Shown here: positions 10,469 through 22,400 of the stretch, in pieces
How the letters are laid out: every line of letters starts with the position of its first letter
How positions within the stretch are numbered: position 1 is the stretch's first letter
Assembly: GCA_947579665.1 (NCBI GenBank)
Contig: OX388345.1
Coordinates: 65,835,454 to 65,899,453 of the forward strand
Direction of reading: 5' to 3'
Source of the DNA: Sympetrum striolatum
Lineage: Eukaryota > Arthropoda > Insecta > Odonata > Libellulidae
DNA length: 64,000 bases
Notes under the pieces: generated by a model
Database searches by the model: none
What the model was told of the DNA's origin: nothing
The model's input: only the letters and a program-made list of their open reading frames with translations
Position numbers and translations under genes: made by a program

Positions 10469-11485
10469 TATATATAATAGATTTTCAATTTGGAACTGTT
10501 TTTTCCGCCCTATTATATGATAGAGTATAATGTTTCTGGTTGGCATCTGGTTAAATACTTGATTATTTTGAATTAAAGGGCGAAAAATTGTAGCTATAGG
10601 TTCATCTAATATCCACACGCAGTGACTGGCCATCTTGGACAAAATGTAGCCTCACTGGCTGTAAGGGCATCTCTCCCATACTGAAAGGAGAGACCTCTAC
10701 TCGGGATAGATGCCCCAGTGTTATCTTTAGGTATATGTGCCCTATTAGTATCAATCTAACTTTGAGGTGATACTGATTAAGGGTTTATTCAAGAAAATCT
10801 TTGTAATCTACATTTATATTTCAATTCAATTTTAAATCCACGGTCGAATGAATTTTATGCAAGATCAAAAGATGCCGTATTGTTTCGTAAGCGCTAGGGT
10901 GGAGCGTTTTGCCACTTTTTTCTGATCAAAATGTAATACCCAGCAAAAGTTGCCCACTCACATGGACATTAAAAATATAATTTTTTTCGAAATCAAGAAA
11001 TATCTTCTGTGAGAATATTTGACTCGAAATTTCAACAAAAACATCAAAATTGTCATATTTTTCGGTTAAAACGACTATATTTTTACGTAAAAAGATGTCA
11101 CTCGCAAAAAAAAACTGATGACCAAGCCTCGATATGCTATTTATAAGCCTCTAGAGGAGGCTGAGATGCCTCCTAATTATTCGCAAATGACACCTCTCAA
11201 CAGGTTTTAAAGTTAACTTAAACGTTTGATTGTATCCTAGTTTCAAGTTCGATTTAACAATTTTGCCATATAACAAGCTCTTTCCAGATTAAATTCAGTC
11301 CACAGCCCTTCCGGACACTTGGAGAGATGGCTAAATGCATAGAGCCAGGAAAATTTTAATATTTTGGGCGGATATTAAAAAAAACTTTGTTTATACACTG
11401 TTCATAATCAATAAATGGTATATTCTATCACGCAGTTTCACATTCTTATCATCACTTGAGTCATTGTTATGAAGTAATTTCCTTA

Positions 11486-11512
11486 GGTGGGGCATCTCTC
11501 CCGGAATCACCT
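11486..11512 (-). repeat. right terminal inverted repeat of outer element
   Basis: Pairs with 6817-6843; followed by TA. Confidence 0.75.
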
Positions 11513-11514
11513 TA

Positions 11515-12990
11515 TAAACGTTTTCTTTTAATACATGCTATTTTCATACTATTAATCCTTATGTATCTAAAACTATTTGTTTTCAACTCACGTAAATCTC
11601 ATCTTTACACCTGAGCCTTTGACAAATACTAATGCTAAGCCAAGCCTGAATGGAATAACTCTACTGCTTCCTGTGTAATGAATATTAAACTTCCAAATGC
11701 AAAGTAACTTAGAAAGATTTAAATGCCAACTAACTTGTGACACCGAAGAGAAAATCCAATTTTTAATAATTTTGGCGGAACGCTGTCATTTACTTTTAAA
11801 AATCACTCAAGTGTTTTTATGCAGCTTATTGTGTTAGTGTGTGTGGTGCTTTACTTAGTCAACAAAATATTTTTAAATTTCATCTTTCGTATCAGAAGAT
11901 CAGCAAAATTGTATACTGCCTAAACAAGGAACGGAACTGGCTTCTTTAGAATGTTCCATTTCAAATGATATATGAAATCAAAGTACTAATCTTGTAAAAT
12001 GAATTTTCATGTGAGGCTATGACGAAACATTTTGTTCCTCTTATCATAAATTTGACAATTCATCCATGAGAAATGCTTTCATGTAAAAGTCTTAAATGTA
12101 ATTATACTCCTTTATTTTGTAACATCGTATGTTTTGAGATCATAAAAAACACTACCATCTATACATTTTTAAGAAAATTATTTAAGTATATGAGGAATTA
12201 ATATTTTTGCAGTTTTCTTTTTAGCACATCATTTAAGAAAATTGTCGTAACATATGAATTAAATGTAGATAAATTTTACACCGCACTGTTTTTCGTTCGA
12301 ATTTTCTCTAATTCTTCCTCTTCTTCAAAGTTTTGGCGGAAATGAGACAGCAAGATCTCCTTTTTGAACCCTTAAATTATCAATGTTAACATATTCCAAG
12401 ACCAGAAACTAATTTGATAAAAATAAATTGAAAATATAGTAGAAGTTTCTGTACTATGTCAAAGATTTAAAAATACTTAGGAATATGATATTCAGAAAGG
12501 ATAAACACGCAAAAGAATGGTAATTTGCTAAACCTGTGGATATTTACCAATAGTTAATGTTGAAATATGTAAATAAACATTAAACATGAAGGATAGTAAA
12601 TTAAATTAGTAAAAATAGTCGAGAAGAAGCTTAAGTATCACAATTGAATATCTAAAAATCTATATTTAAGTGCATAATTATATGTATTCACTAAAGAATA
12701 AGAAATAGATGATTAATACAGCATACATAATCAATGAATTAAATACTACAAAATATGTTTGTACCACCACAATCTTCTCTGGCACCAGTAAAGTCTTCAT
12801 CTTCTACCTGCGGAACATATCGCATGTTCCGCAAGGTACCCTTTTCTTCAGTGGAAAATGTTGACGAAATATTTTCCTGTCGAAAAATCAAGTCGAACAC
12901 TTGTCTTTTGTGTTCTGCAAAATGCGACGCAATGACGTCGATCAGCCCAATCGAGCAGGGTAATAGTGATCGAAACTTGCAAAATCTCGT
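11515..12990. other. AT-rich stretch, no gene seen
   Basis: No coding frame and no recognised repeat. G+C rises after 12750 on approach to the promoter of the secreted-protein gene; a direct repeat of GCGGAACATATCGCATGTTC type (12808-12831) forms a small palindrome of unknown meaning. Confidence 0.4.
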
Positions 12991-13195
12991 GCACCTTATA
13001 TTTCCTCACCCTTTGAGCTTGGTCTCGTCGCCATCGCGTGCTTCTTCCGATTCCTGATGTTTGTCGTGCAACCGATCAAGCGGGGTTCGGTAACAGGTTG
13101 ACATGTTGGGGGTGTGAGTGTGCTGCGACATGTGGCTTTCAGCACGCGTCAGTTTTTTCCATCCGATATTTTTTTCCGTTTTTTTGGCTCATGTG

Positions 13196-13231
13196 TATAA
13201 AAAGGGCATCATATTACTCGTCTGCATTCTT
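13196..13231 (+). promoter_or_regulatory. TATA box and initiator of the secreted-protein gene
   Basis: TATAAAAAG starts at 13196. GCATTC at 13224-13229 fits the arthropod initiator (CA-K-T-Y) with its +1 A at 13226, exactly 30 bases after the first T of the TATA box. The predicted 5' UTR is 40 bases, ending in CCAAAG before the ATG. A strong TATA plus initiator is typical of highly expressed, tissue- or stage-restricted genes. Confidence 0.7.
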
Positions 13232-13265
13232 CCGACAGAAGAGCAAAAAGGAAAGAACTCCAAAG

Positions 13266-16200
13266 ATGAGAGCCGCAACCGTTGCTTTTGCTTTGTGCCT
13301 TTTGGTGGTGAGTTGGTACTCGTTAACCTCCCTAGGAGGGCCTTGGCCGCACGAACTTGGCCACTGTTCTAATATTAGTTATCTTTACATATAAGTTATT
13401 ACCCGATACGGAAATATTTAATGATTTACTTCTCTGAACGTAGTTCTTATCACGAGACTGAACTTTCATAAATTCAGTTGAACACCATTTTGATTAAGCC
13501 AAAGTCAGTTAAATTAACAGTATAGACAAACTGTGTTGAATACATGAATATTAATTCATATTCCATTTTTATGTGCTATTGAACTGCAGTATTTTCAGAC
13601 TAATTCCAAATTCTATTCTAAGAAAGTTTTTATTTATCTTTAAATTCCATTTCAATAGGATCTTTAATCTTCATTCTATTATCAGAGTCTGATATCCAAT
13701 TCGTAAATTCGTTTCCTTGGAAGTTCAAAGGGAATTTGAAAACTATTTATTCTTCCTTTGAATCATCAAAAGATTAAATTGATAATAAGATCGGTGTAAA
13801 CAGTATTTCTTAATATCCACAAATGCATCTTTTAATCTATTGCTACTCTAAGTGAAGAGCTATCTTTTTAGATGCTACCAAGAAAGGTATTTTAAAACTT
13901 GCGAAAAATGAATTAAAGTTTCATCTTTTAAATATATGGCCAATTGGTTTCTTCAAATCAATTTCACATTTTTCCTTTTTCTACTTGATAAATCATTCAG
14001 GAAAGCATTTTTTTGCGCTAATTTCATCTAATTCCTCCATTTCTGGCTAATCTTCCAACAAGTACATCGGCTGCTTTTCTCCCAGAACTATGTACATCAC
14101 TTACTAGGATATTAAGTCTAAAAAAGGCCTGCTTTTAGTCATTAACTCCTTGTAATTCTATCTTTCGCTTCTGTTTTTTCGTGGTCCTTCAACGTTTCTC
14201 AAGTTTTTGCTGGAATCAAAGAGAAGGGAAATATATTCTAATGGTCAGAGTAGAGAAGAGTTAATTGTTGTTCGTATTCTCGGCGAGGTATCAATTCCGA
14301 CGAATGTCCTTTCAAATATTTTTACGTAACCCTAAGTCTCTAACATGCTCATCCATTTAATCTCCATTACATTCATCACGAAGAAACCGATATTTTAAAA
14401 CGATTGACCTTTTAAGCAAGATAGTTTCCTTTTCTCCTCTCAACTGTCCAAATTTTTCTTAAAAAATACACTTGGTTATAGCCGTTACGTAGTCTAGAAA
14501 ATTTGAAATACATTTTATTTAGTTTTTGTAGTTTAAGGAGTACTTTCATGTATTTATTAACTATATTTTTCAAGATTAAGGAAAAGTACTCTTTAGAAAA
14601 TATAAAACTAGAAAAATCGTCTATACAAGCCTGTATAATTTAGATAAAATAACTTCGCTAAATTGTTTTCTTCTTCCTCATGGATTATGCAATAAAATAA
14701 AATTTTCGAAATCTCTTAATTCAAGTAGTTGAGGAAAAAAAGTTAGCTTCAACCCTCCGTATATGGCTGAATATAAAATTTTATGGATATTGAAATACTT
14801 CTGTAGCAGCTATGTCTCCTTCTTATGACTCGATATTACAAGATACCAGTTTTACAAAAAGTAAATGATGAAATTATTTAATATTTACCCTTAATATCTA
14901 TGTAACTAGTAAAAGTAACTTCTCGCTCAAGGTTTTATTTCATCATATAAAACATGTGGAAATTCCTTATTTCACTTTAAAATCTACTCAATTATAAACT
15001 TGAGATAATTTTCACAGACGGATTTCGTGAAAGGCTTCTGCAAGGTTAGTTCATAAATAATAAATTCTCATATTCCGCATTAAGCCTTAAAGACAAACAA
15101 CCATTCACAATATTTTTGAAGCGCTTTCTCTTGCGTTGACCACGGTAATTCCGTAAAGCACCGTAAATTTCAGCTGTATTTATTTTATAACCAATGCATC
15201 CTCTTTACTTCCTCTCCTTGGCTTTTAGTCATAAATAGAATACTTCCTTAATGGAAATTGTGAGTTATCCTCAAATGTCGCATGAAAAATACCCCGTTAG
15301 GATCATGTAGCTCGAAGCATTTTCTCTTCTCGTGATAGAAGTAGAAATCTCTGGCTGCGATTCAAAGGATTTTTTTTAGCATCGCATTAATCTTCCCCAT
15401 CTTCAGCCTTTCGTCTGTGTTTGCCTAATGAGTCAAATCGTTTATTTCTCCCCACCTCCGCTTCCTAAACTCTCCCTCCTCTTGTAATCAATCCCTCTAC
15501 TCTCCTCTCATTTCCTCCCTCACTTCCTCTGCGTTTCTCACCCACTCTGAATTTCTTTTCCCGTCTCTCTCTCTTCCTTTACTTGTTCAAAGTCCCTCCC
15601 CGTGCGTCCATTAGGGTTTATCATCCCTTCCACCTTCCGCATTTTTCCAACTGTTTGTTCTCGATCCTCCTTCAGTTAGCTTGTGTCTCTTTCGGAACAA
15701 CCGCTTATGTTTCTTGATCCATTTTGTCTTCTTTAATTTTCAGAGGTCCTTCGTTTTTCTTCTTCCCTGGTTTTCTTTCTCAATCTGTAAGGCCATTGCT
15801 TCGTCGACTGTCGTCCCTCTCTTTAGTCTTTTTTTCCTGGATAATTTGGCGTTTATCTCTTCTTTTTACTCTATCTTCTCTTTTAACTTATTGTCCTACT
15901 CGAATTCTCTTTGGAATGCTTTGGCAGCATTTTATAAATAAACTCATTACCAAGAGGGAGCAAACGATATCACTTTTATATTCAGTTCCTATTTCCCCTT
16001 TCCTTTCTTTAAATGTATTATTTGTATTCGTATGTATGACGTATGCATGTACGAGGTACATTGTGCGTACATAGATATCGTTCTCCTTGTTCCTTCTCAG
16101 GCTAAACAAGTCATTTTATTAGATTATTCGCTATAATCCTTGCCTTTTTCTTCTCGTATGTAAATATGTTTACTTTAGACTCATCTATAAATATTTTCGT

Positions 16201-18635
16201 AAATTCTCTTTCACTCTTTAAGCAGGAAACCCTACTAATAAATCTTCTAAGTAATTTAATTTATTTTTGATGGTACATAATTTACGGGAAATTCAGTTTT
16301 TCTTTGTTTTCCTTTTGACGTGGTTGGGACATGATTGGAACGTTGCATATTCTATCTACAGAATAAAAACCAAATTTCTACATTGTCTTTCAATTTTCAT
16401 ATATATTCATCGTTGCGATCGATGTAAGATGTTTTTATACTGTGAACAAATGTAGCGTAAATTCATTCTATGTAGATGAAGAAAAACAATTCTGTCATTA
16501 GCATGAAATAAATTACATCATCATAGATGACTTCGCGTGTAAATTTTACCTGGCCATGTCCGTTTCTTTTTGTTGCCGATCCCGGTGGCTAGAATGAATT
16601 TGCGGGAAATTGCAAAGTTAGTTTCATTCTGTCTTACTTTTGTCTGTTTTTCATTCGAATTCCCTCCTCATTTGTTATTAGGGTCTCCGCCTGAAACTTT
16701 AATCAGGTTCTCCCTCTTATCCTCGCCATCAAAGGGACTTGTCCAGTGATTCACCTTCTTTCATCCCCTCGGGCGAACACCGCCACGCCACCCGCAGCTT
16801 TTTTTCCCAGAAGCCTCTTTCACTCGGGGGTTGCACCTTTTCTCACCCATACTTTCTGCGGCTCTTAATTCGGAATACCAGGTGTTTCGTCATCCTCCGA
16901 CATCATTTTTCATCGCAGTGGCATTTCTCGTCGATGGTGGAGTTTTCTCTCCCTCGGAGAAGCTTTATTCCTCCAACATGTCGCTTCTTAATCCTCTTTC
17001 CATGTACGTTTTATGGTCTCGGTTACATGTTCTCCCGTCTCGGCGTTATGCTACCGATAAATAAGAAATTCTACTCGTGAAAGTTTATAAATCATCGCGT
17101 ATGTTAACGAATGGGCTCAGGGATATTAATTGGTTTTAAGTTACCTAAGATGACGGGAAGTAAAATTACCTTTTCATTAATCATATTGGAAAGAATCACT
17201 GCTGTTGTTTATGAAGATGTAAGAGCTTTCTTGGCATCTACGCAAAGAGTCCTATTCGTGATGAATTCCATTATTATGTTTTATTCAATAAGTTGATATC
17301 TACGCATTTGAATGTTTATTTCGTGACAGTTTTCATTGTTATAAAACAGAGCATTTTCTTTAACATATTTTTAATGATTAAATGTTATTTTATTACAGTG
17401 GAATGTTTCATACTAGGCCGGTTTTCTTGGAAGCATTCTCATAGTAGCGAAGAATACCTCTGTCTCAGTTTTTAAAAGTGTTAGGCTTTTCATTTCCTTT
17501 ATTGTTTGTTATGAAAATATCCTTTATTCGAATCGATATTGCATGCATTTTGATTTTAATTTATTTTTAATTTTTCTTCCCTCGATATAATAAAACTGTT
17601 CCACTATCATCTAATACGGCTTCTTTTTTTACATCAATACACGCATAATATTTCACATTTTCGACCTCTTTTAGATATTTTTCGTGCCTTGGAAATTCTA
17701 TGAAGAAAGCTATAAAATTTAATTGTTGCACTGATTTTTATTTTGAGTTCAAGTTACTTTTGAAAAAAAAGAACTCATCTTCTTCTAATTCACCTTAGTA
17801 TTTAAATTGCCTTAGAATCAGCTCTTGATATTCGACCGTTTCTTTTGGTTGATAAGAATTTAAAATAATGCTACATAATGGCTTATGGAATCTCACTCAT
17901 TTTTAATAATGCAGCCCTGACATGCATTTAACATAAATGAATTTTGCGAATCAAACTCTAACGCACGAACATAAAAGGAAAATTTCTAAGGAAGAAGAGC
18001 AGAATGGAATCTTTGCTTAACAGTAAGGATTATATTTAGATAATGCATGAAGCAATGTTTTACAAACCATCGTCTCTTTACAGCACGCGCGTGGTGGGCA
18101 TGCGGGTCTTCTATTTTTCCCGAAGATTGGAGAATTAAATGCCGAAACAAGCTCTACTGATACTCCTTCATACGACGAGTCCACCTCCCCTTCATATGAC
18201 GAGTCCACCACCCCCTCAGACGACCAGTCCTCCACCCCTCCCACCCCCTTCCCCCCCTCCCATTCCCACTGCACCGTGATCGTGGTCACCCTGCACCCTT
18301 GCAAACTCCTTTCCCAATTGGGTATGTTTCCCCAATTTCCGCTGCACGCATTTTCCTCGATCGCTGACATGCTTAACCCCTTGTCATCATGGCCCATGTA
18401 TGCTGCGAGGAGCGGCGAGAACACCCTTCCACTTAATAACCCTTTGGACTCTCTGAGGAAAGTCTTGGAGGACAGCATCCAAATTCCCAGCAGCGTGTTT
18501 AGCACCAATCCACTTCATAACACTTTGGACTCTGTGAAGAAAGTCGTGGAGGATTCCCTCCAAGTTCCCAAGGACGTGTTGAGCACGAGCCAGGGTTTGG
18601 TCGGAGACCTGGGGTCTCTCCTCTCGGGACTGTGA
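13266..18635 (+). CDS. putative secreted protein, 206 residues, three exons, unknown family
   Basis: Exons 13266-13307, 15018-15044 and 18084-18635; both junctions are phase 0, so codons 1-14, 15-23 and 24-206 come from separate exons. The start is the first ATG after the predicted transcription start. Residues 1-14 (MRAATVAFALCLLV) are a signal-peptide hydrophobic core; the cleavage site is unclear, perhaps near residue 20-24. Residues 45-82 are rich in Ser, Thr, Pro and Asp with two SYDEST words, a likely O-glycosylation region. Residues 83-97 hold Cys86 and Cys96 with His83, His85 and His94; Cys22 is the third Cys outside the signal core. Residues 138-192 are two 27-residue repeats (LDSLRKVLEDS and LDSVKKVVEDS cores), amphipathic and probably helical. 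There is no membrane segment after the start. I recognise no family. It could act in cuticle, secretion, silk, saliva or defence; the sequence does not decide. Main doubt: further microexons may exist. Confidence 0.72.
13308..15017 (+). other. intron 1 of secreted-protein gene, 1710 bp
   Basis: Donor GTG|GTGAGTTGG and acceptor TTTTCACAG|ACG. The interior is AT-rich, without a gene or recognised repeat. A position right after the signal-peptide codons is common in genes for small secreted insect proteins. Confidence 0.65.
15045..18083 (+). other. intron 2 of secreted-protein gene, 3039 bp
   Basis: Donor AAG|GTTAGTTCA and acceptor CTCTTTACAG|CAC with a pyrimidine tract. It holds a T+C-rich region (15420-15950) and another at 16560-17060, whose open frames are compositional. 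An unseen microexon of phase 0 cannot be excluded. Confidence 0.6.
18429..18590 (+). repeat. 81-bp coding tandem repeat
   Basis: Two copies at a period of 81 bp (18429-18509 and 18510-18590), encoding the two 27-residue repeats. Differences include many third-position changes and conservative replacements (Leu/Val, Ile/Leu, Ile/Val), which suggests selection on the protein. Confidence 0.85.
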
Positions 18636-18720
18636 AAATCCAACGCTTCACCAGCTATCCGATACAACAGATATATTTCATCTATAACCTCTAAACATGT
18701 AGATTTCCTCTTACTGATTC

Positions 18721-18726
18721 AATAAA
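18721..18726 (+). terminator. polyadenylation signal AATAAA
   Basis: AATAAA lies 86 bases after the stop codon and is followed by a T/G-rich stretch at 18748-18762. Cleavage is expected around 18740-18750. Confidence 0.75.
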
Positions 18727-18764
18727 ATTGGAGACCTTTAAGAGATGATTGTATCTTTGGTGAA

Positions 18765-19329
18765 TTCTGCCTTGCACCTTGCCCAATAACCCAGCACTGT
18801 CCATCAACGTTTTCCAAAATTATATTACGCTCGACTTTCCTCGGAAAAAATACGAGAATTGATTTAAATTTGATATGATTTTAAATGCTGCGTAAATTTG
18901 AATCTTTTTTGAGGATCAGGTATATATATTGTCTAATAATTATTTAGTTTATATTGTGAGAGTGTACCTACCTTACACAGTAACAAAGTTGTACCATTGA
19001 GTTGTTGAAATGTTCCATCAGAGGGAAATTTTGGCAACATATTTCCACATGATCCGTAATAATTGAAAAATCTCTGGGGCGTGGGTTTGACCGGAGATTA
19101 TCATCATAAAATAGTAAAAAATGTTTTGCTTCATAACACGATCTGTAAAAGAGTGATGATACAATGTATTATTTCAATGGATACATTCGAAGCAGCAAGT
19201 CCGTAGTCAGAAGATAATAATGATTCGAATTCAGAGAGGGATGAGTATCTCTAAAAGGATGCCGTTTTGTATTAACTATAAAGGAAAGGAAGTAAGACTT
19301 CTAGAACCATACATAGATGGTTAGTTATA
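18765..19329. other. no gene seen
   Basis: AT-rich 3' flank of the secreted-protein gene; no recognised repeat. Confidence 0.45.
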
Positions 19330-19440
19330 AAGAAAATGGCAGCAGTGGTTGCTGTCGAAACGTCGGAGCTATCCAACACATTGACCCGGTTGAGAACCCA
19401 AGAAAAGTTCCTGAGCAGCATACACCGGGAAAGCATATGA
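19330..19440 (+). mobile_element. Penelope-like element end, hammerhead 3' half
   Basis: A stem GGCAGCA/TGCTGTC (19338-19356) is followed at once by GAAACGTC (19357-19364), the 3' half of a hammerhead-like fold with its GTC cleavage triplet. The 5' core (CTGANGA) is missing: the place reads AAAGAAA. Downstream words ACCCGGTTGAGAACCC and GAAAAGTTCCTGA fit the tail of invertebrate Penelope-like repeats as I remember them. It is a short remnant without coding sequence; boundaries are approximate. Confidence 0.45.
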
Positions 19441-22400
19441 TCTTTCTGCAGTTATAAAGAAGTTCTTTTTAATAAAAAATAGTAATAATAATCCCGATAA
19501 TACAGATAGCCTGCCAGATTTAATTGGAAAAGCAGTCGCTGACATTTGAAATATGTTTCAACTGATTTATTACAACGATTGCAGTTAATAAGAGACTCTT
19601 GATCCTGATTTTATCATTATTATTTATTATGAATTTAGAGCTTTCTGACAATCAAAGGAAACTCATGAAAAGTTTCTTGAAAGTACTTCTTATGCCTTCT
19701 CTTTAAGCAAAGATTACATGCAGCACTATCTCAGGGACAGTCCCTCAATTTTTATTATAGTCTGAAAAGTGTTATATGTAATATAATAAACGCCATTCTG
19801 TACCGTGTCATAGCGGGTTTTACCGCAATCTACTTTATTACGTCTGTAATGGATGGTCTTCCGATGCTACTGTTGGCAAATACTTGAACTTGCGGAAGAA
19901 AAGGATTACTAATAATATATACACCGTCTCACTAAAAATGACGAGAAAAATTAGCTAAGGTCTCACAATACCTAATTCGTGTGTTCAGGATTCCCATTTG
20001 AAAAGTACCTTATAAATACTGTATTACCCGCTAAATAGGATGATAACTCTTGCAATAATGAAGTTATTATGTTTTTCTTCATGCTTTGTCATCATGATAA
20101 AAATTAAAGAATTAAATCTCAAATTACGGAATTTAATATTGAAATGGCATGTTAATTGAAAGCTCAAGTTTAGATATCGAAGACGAGATCATTAGTTTAC
20201 ATAAAAATGTATATCAATCCTTGATTTGAAATCATTATCTTTTATTCTTTAATTTATTGCTGAATTTACTATCTCACGCAGGCTCAATCCAATAATAGCC
20301 GCCTATTTGACATCCAGCGCAGCTTATCTTTGACAAATATGGAATAAATAGCCAAGAAACTTAGTCGCTAGCACAAAGATAATTTACTTGATTCTCAATT
20401 GTTTTAATCCAGAGCTATACGCATTTCATGATAATATTTATCTAAAGAAAAGTGGTTATTTTCTTTCATGAATTAAATGTCTCATTAGAAGGTAAAAGGT
20501 TAAATAAAACAGGGCTTTAAAAAAAATTAAGAGAGCGCATAAAAAAGGATGCTAGCGTCTCCTTAACTGCTAATTGTCGAAGGTATCCTTTCAATTTTAT
20601 TTATTTATCTATTTACTCATCTATTTATTTACCACAAACCAACGAAACTTAATCGAGCCCAAAGTTTATCCACATGTTATCTAGAGGCATGAGCTAATTA
20701 TTTAAACCCAGTAAATGGTTCTAAATGACCTTAGATGTCGACACGCCACAAATAAAATACACACACAATAAAGCATATCTATTTTAATTATTGTAATTTT
20801 TATTTTAACTTAACGCTTATATTTTCCCTTTCCCGAGAATAATTGTTGCTTAAAACCACACCAACACTGAAAGATACTTTTAGAGGTGAGACTGGAATAT
20901 TTCATTTCTTTTCTTTGCATTAATTTCTTTAAGTAGGGAACTAGGTATATTGAATTGAATGGTTGAAGTTAATCATTTATAAGCTCCGAGTCACATGCAT
21001 CAGTTGTCTCCTTTGATGTATTATCGTAGAACTGAACACATTATGCTGCAGAAAAATACATCTGCGCTAACCTACGATTACGAAACCATTTTCCATGAAT
21101 ATTAAAGTGTATCTCTTTTTGTTGTGCTAGCACTGTGCAGAGATCACGGTCGTAGAAAAATCACCACTTTAAATTTCCCTTGGAAATCCTCCCAGACGGT
21201 AGATACACGATCGAGATATCTCCAGAAAATATTATTTTTCAAAATTAATCATTCTTCGGCCTTTCGCTTTTTACACTGACCCAACGCATTGAGCACACAC
21301 GTGCATTTCGTAATGGCATTGTCTATAGCGCCAGTGGAAGGGAACGTGTCCTCGATCATCAATAAGACGGCCTTCAGTCATCCCATAAGAGGAAAAAATG
21401 CCTCCTACAAATTGCTTTTGATACTTTCGTGCTTCGGATGCCGTAATTCCAAGGCTGTAAAGCGGTCGGGTTGCCAGAGACCCGCACACACGATAACTGT
21501 ATGTTAATTCGAGGAAATTAGGTTCAAATCGGAGTAACGGCTGATTGCGTAAATGCGATTACCCACTGCGGGAGGAGGTGTAGAAAAGGTGGTGAAAATT
21601 CTTAATAAATGTGGACATACGATGATTTTATGAACGTTCAAGGGATCTAAATCAATCACCAATTCCAGTGTGTTGCTGTGGATGACTTAATATATACGCT
21701 GAGCTTTCTTATCAAAGCTATAGTTTCAGCGTTTAAAGTGGTTTAACTCGAGTTTTTCTCAGCGAATTATTAGTAATATTATTATTGCATAACTGCATGC
21801 AGGCTGTAACCCTGTGACAGTTTTTTCTACATACATCAATATATACCAGTTATAAACATAATTAATATAAAATACATACATGATAAAAAATTAATTCCCA
21901 AGGAATGACTGCATACATATATCATATTCACCTTAAAACTAAATAATGAATTTATAATATTATTTGCAACGGTTTTACTGGATTTTTCGGGGTTCATGAT
22001 TGGCCTTTTCGGCTGCCGTTGCGGTCACGGGGTAGAACCCCATTGTACATCGCCTTCTCATACAATCCCTTACTCCTTCAGAGGTCCCTAAATTACTACT
22101 ACACATTACACAGTATCACGCAACATTACTATAACATACTAATAATATCTTATTTGTGGGAAATAGTATCTTAATGGCTTTCTAACTGAAATTTTGCTGC
22201 GCAACCATTTTATATGCATACAGTACCTGTACTATACAAGATAGAGAAAATGCATTTTTCGCATAACTTTTTAAGAATATTGTTTATGGCTACGATTACG
22301 TGAACGCTACTGATGCATAAGTCATATTTGATTATGTCATTGATTTAAGTCCCTCCTTATGGAGTACTAAGAAAGATGTTACTGGAAGAGTCATTGTGCA

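Larger units (their letters stand above)
6817..11512. mobile_element. TA-flanked terminal-inverted-repeat DNA element, interrupted by Tigger
   Basis: The two ends are 27-bp inverted repeats (6817-6843 and 11486-11512) that match at 24 of 27 positions, start AGGT(A/G)ATTC and are bordered by TA on both sides (6815-6816, 11513-11514). Without the nested Tigger copy and its duplicated TA the element is 2340 bp. The word GGGGCATCTCTCCC or a close variant lies at both ends, just inside the left end (6844-6857) and again in the right half (10665-10716). The left half is dominated by a tandem array (7080-8030). No transposase frame is seen, so it is probably non-autonomous. A TA duplication fits the Tc1/mariner group, and some PIF-like elements also use 3-bp TWA sites; the superfamily is not settled. 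Confidence 0.7.

Noticed and set aside
13118..13394. Two longer frames overlapping exon 1 of the secreted-protein gene
   Set aside because: They run across the promoter and the donor site; the short ATG frame with GTGAGT donor fits better.
15681..16074. Hydrophobic open frames resembling membrane proteins
   Set aside because: Phe/Ser/Leu-rich translation of a T+C-rich intron tract.
18017..18508. 163-codon open frame on the - strand
   Set aside because: Antisense shadow of exon 3 of the secreted-protein gene; the + strand frame has the splice, stop and poly(A) support.
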